From contig NZ_JAXIVS010000001.1 in NCBI RefSeq assembly GCF_034259325.1, positions 186,001 through 250,000 of the forward strand: a stretch of 64,000 nucleotides of DNA, given 5' to 3'. Positions 61,985 to 64,000 of the stretch are shown piece after piece (position 1 is the first letter of the stretch; each line of letters begins with the position of its first letter). The stretch comes from Hyalangium ruber. Lineage in GTDB: Bacteria > Myxococcota > Myxococcia > Myxococcales > Myxococcaceae. The notes under the pieces were generated by a model, which was not told where the DNA came from, made no database searches, and saw nothing but the letters and a program-made list of their open reading frames with translations. The translations under genes and the position numbers were made by a program.

Positions 61985-63022
61985 TCAGGCCAGCGAGCTT
62001 TCGAGCCGAGCCACGAGCATCTGGAGCATGGGGCGCTCCGCATCCGAGAGGCGCCCTGTCGCGTCACACCTGCCCAGGAGATCCTCGGCCGCTGAGCGGC
62101 CCGCCGAGGCCATGGGCGACAGGGGCTCCAGGGCCCGGGTGAGGGCAATGAGGGAGCGCAAGGTCGATGCGTCATCGCGCACCTCCGGGAGGAAGCGGAC
62201 CTGTGGCTCGGGACGGGCGCACGCCTCCCGGGTGAGCCGCTCCAGCCAACGCGCCGTGGCCTCGATCTTGGGATAGTCGAGCTTGTCCGGCGTGTCCTCC
62301 GGCGTGTGGTAGTGGCGCCAGCGCCCGTTGGTCAGGAAGAGGAACGGCACGCGACGGCGCCAGAAGCCCCAGTAGTCCGAGAGCGGCGGGATGGTCTCGG
62401 CATCCATCCGTCGGATGACGGCCCCCGGTTCGGCGCGGACCAATCGATCCACCAGCGCGCCCGTGCCCTCGCTCCGCTCCGCCCCGAGCGCGAACACCGA
62501 CTGGCGGACCTCGGCGGGAGCCGCATCGGGCCCCACGGCGTGACCGACCAGATCCATGCAGACCATCAGATCGATGGTGTCCAGGGGCACGGTGGGGTGG
62601 CGGACGAAGTGCTCCGAGCCCATCGCCTCGGTGAGGAAGTACGGGGGCTCCTCTCCATCGAACGCGGCGAAGAGGATGCCTCGCCCCTTGGGTGGATTGC
62701 GCCGCAGGGCCCGGGCGACATCCAGGAGGATCGCCACCGCCGCCGCGTTGTCATCCGCGCCGTGGTAGGTGTGATGGCCCTCCTGCCCCAGGTGGTCATA
62801 GTGGGCCGCTAGGAGCACCCAGCGGTCCTGCTCTCCTCGAAGCGAGGCGAGCACGTTCGCCCCCTCGCACCCGGGAACAGGCTGCTCCACGGGCTCGAGG
62901 CCGGCCTCTCGGAACGCCTCCACCACGAGGGAGCGGGCCGCGAGGCTCCCGCGGGTTCCAGGGGCTCGTCCCGCACACCGATCCGAGCAGAGGCTCTCGA
63001 TGAAGCTTCGGAGGGTCTTCAT
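61985..63022 (-). CDS. M28-family metallopeptidase, apparently cytoplasmic
   Basis: 345 residues from ATG 63022 (a second in-frame start at 63031). M28 zinc ligands are visible: AAHYDHLG, GADDNAAAVA, FAAFDGEEPPYF and VCMDLVGHA; the last His is probably in YHTPEDTPDKLDY. There is no signal peptide, unlike the M28 enzyme at 18374-19354. The two share the EEPPYF segment. The C-terminal ~80 residues are an added helical extension. Confidence 0.88.
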   Translation of the reverse strand: MKTLRSFIESLCSDRCAGRAPGTRGSLAARSLVVEAFREAGLEPVEQPVPGCEGANVLASLRGEQDRWVLLAAHYDHLGQEGHHTYHGADDNAAAVAILLDVARALRRNPPKGRGILFAAFDGEEPPYFLTEAMGSEHFVRHPTVPLDTIDLMVCMDLVGHAVGPDAAPAEVRQSVFALGAERSEGTGALVDRLVRAEPGAVIRRMDAETIPPLSDYWGFWRRRVPFLFLTNGRWRHYHTPEDTPDKLDYPKIEATARWLERLTREACARPEPQVRFLPEVRDDASTLRSLIALTRALEPLSPMASAGRSAAEDLLGRCDATGRLSDAERPMLQMLVARLESSLA

Positions 63023-63297
63023 GGAGAGCACTCTATCTCACACTTCTTCGTGGCTGATCAGCGCCCTGCCCGCTTGGGCCTCCCAGCGCTCGCGCCTCTC
63101 CTCCTGCGTGAGGCGGAAGCTCTCCTCGTGGAACGCGACTCCTCTGGGAGCGCCTCCACCTCCTGCCGAGCCCCCAGGGACTGGGGGAGCGCGGGCACCA
63201 CATTGAAAGAAGAACGCCCCCAGGTCATGGAGACCTGGAGACTGACTCGAAATGCCAGGGGGGATTTTGAATCCGGCACGGGGGGGTGAACCTCTCC

Positions 63298-64000
63298 TCA
63301 GCTCGCGGCGCCTTCGACGTAGTGGCGCTTGTGGTCTCGAATCTCCGCCAGTCGGAACTCTCCCGGCGCGGGGGCCAGCACTTCCGGCCCATCGCCCGGC
63401 AGCTTCATGAGGCGCTCGTACTCCTCCACGGAGACGCGCTCGCGCCGCGCCATCACCGCCTCCACGTCCGTGCGCGCCATGCGCTGGGCCGCCTGCGCTC
63501 CCACCACGCCGGAGAAGAACTCCGAGGCGCAGCCACTGCCGTAGGACAGCAGGCCCAGCCGCTGCCCGGCCAGCGTCCCGCTCTCGGCGTGCAGCAGGCC
63601 CGCCAGCGCCAGGTACAGCGAGGCGGTGTACACGTTGCCCACGCGCGCGTTGAGGCTCAGCGAGGAGGCCACCTGTGCCTCGTAGCTGGCGCTCGACTTG
63701 GCCAGCTCCTCTCGCGCCTCGGCCGTCGTGTTGGCCGCGTTGGGCGCGTCCTCCAAGTCGCACAGCCGCAGCTGGGTGTGCGCCTTGCGCGCCATCTTGC
63801 AGAAGGGCACGTGGTAGAGGATTCGCGCCAGCTGCTCGCCCGGAGTCGTGGAGCCCCAGCGCACCACCTCGTGCGCCAGCGCCCGCTCACGCCAGCCTCG
63901 GTATGCTCCCGAGAGCGCCTCCAGGTAGCACTGGATGGAGTAGTGCCCGTCTACCACCGCCTCGCGCCGGCCCAGCGGACGCCAGAAGTCGTACACGTCC
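63298..64000 (-). CDS. Hydroxymethylglutaryl-CoA synthase, C-terminal part (gene continues beyond window)
   Basis: The frame is open through the right edge. About 234 residues are visible: DVYDFWRPLGRREAVVDGHYS at the N-terminal side, FCKMARKAH, NVYTASLYLALAGLL, and YGSGCASEFFSGVV, all typical of HMG-CoA synthase. The active-site Cys and catalytic Glu lie outside the window. The family condenses acetyl-CoA with acetoacetyl-CoA (mevalonate or isovaleryl-CoA routes) or makes beta-branches in polyketide clusters. The neighbours here do not settle which. Confidence 0.88.
   Translation of the reverse strand, partial: DVYDFWRPLGRREAVVDGHYSIQCYLEALSGAYRGWRERALAHEVVRWGSTTPGEQLARILYHVPFCKMARKAHTQLRLCDLEDAPNAANTTAEAREELAKSSASYEAQVASSLSLNARVGNVYTASLYLALAGLLHAESGTLAGQRLGLLSYGSGCASEFFSGVVGAQAAQRMARTDVEAVMARRERVSVEEYERLMKLPGDGPEVLAPAPGEFRLAEIRDHKRHYVEGAAS

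Noticed and set aside
63038-63297. Possible small gene or gene fragment between the M28 peptidase and HMG-CoA synthase
   Set aside because: Short charged segment (EESFRLTQEERRERW) looks protein-like, but the frame has no start and merges with a shadow of the HMG-CoA synthase gene.

Overview
The window is a stretch of chromosome from a myxobacterium, most likely a member of the Cystobacterineae (Archangium/Cystobacter/Stigmatella-like). The reasons are very high GC with strong third-position bias, two sigma-54 enhancer-binding regulators, a Ser/Thr kinase plus a probable second one at the left edge, two complex sensor histidine kinases, many exported lipoproteins and proteases, a MYXO-CTERM-type surface protein, and the myxobacterial DUF6310/DUF5953 gene pair. 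The species cannot be fixed from the sequence alone. No rRNA, intact tRNA, CRISPR array or intact insertion sequence was seen.

Layout. 1-3.7 kb: a co-directional signalling unit (end of a PEGA-domain protein, probably a Ser/Thr kinase; an exported TPR/beta-barrel protein; an FHA - degenerate GGDEF - AAA+ sigma-54 activator) and a small unknown gene. 3.7-11.3 kb: housekeeping and accessory singletons (EamA exporter, serine hydrolase lipoprotein, DUF3014 protein, glyoxalase-fold protein, AraC regulator, Ig-like lipoprotein, two unknown proteins). 11.3-17.7 kb: an accessory region with a TraA-family surface protein, a visibly lower-GC unknown gene, an XRE regulator, a tiny lipoprotein, and a lipoprotein-toxin/immunity-like pair. 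Two degenerate tRNA/tmRNA-3'-end-like repeats lie inside it. 17.7-28 kb: YqgE/AlgH, an M28 peptidase, an ethanolamine ammonia-lyase with both subunits in one polypeptide, a Ser/Thr kinase, a PRPP synthetase, an MscS channel, an RlaP-type nucleotidyltransferase and a purine nucleoside phosphorylase.

28-31 kb: a cytochrome P450 diverging from a XylR/DmpR-type sigma-54 activator. The 164-bp gap between them holds a -24/-12-like element and a long dyad. 31-34.4 kb: a beta-helix lipoprotein, a LOG-family protein and an alkyltransferase-like protein. 34.5-41.2 kb: a run of minus-strand genes, six of them overlapping or almost touching (unknown/GNAT-like, condensation-type acyltransferase, ICMT-like methyltransferase, fatty-acid desaturase, CapA-like metallophosphatase, heme-oxygenase-fold diiron protein). 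It looks like a small uncharacterised lipid-type biosynthetic operon. 41.3-52.5 kb: a VAO-type flavin oxidase, a membrane glycosyltransferase, a large secreted metalloprotease ending in a clear intrinsic terminator, a hybrid histidine kinase, a glyoxalase-fold protein, a PD-(D/E)xK-like protein and a ceramidase-like membrane protein.

52.5-64 kb: a gamma-glutamyltransferase and a CocE/NonD hydrolase, both exported; PKD and secreted unknown proteins; an acyl-CoA-binding protein; a tandem pair of nearly identical ~97-residue unknown proteins; a PAS histidine kinase; an M28 peptidase; and the C-terminal part of an HMG-CoA synthase at the right edge.

The strongest candidates for a little-described system are (a) the DUF6310 lipoprotein/DUF5953 pair close to an orphan TraA-like gene, which resembles SitA-type toxins delivered by outer-membrane exchange, and (b) the six-gene 35.5-41.2 kb operon.
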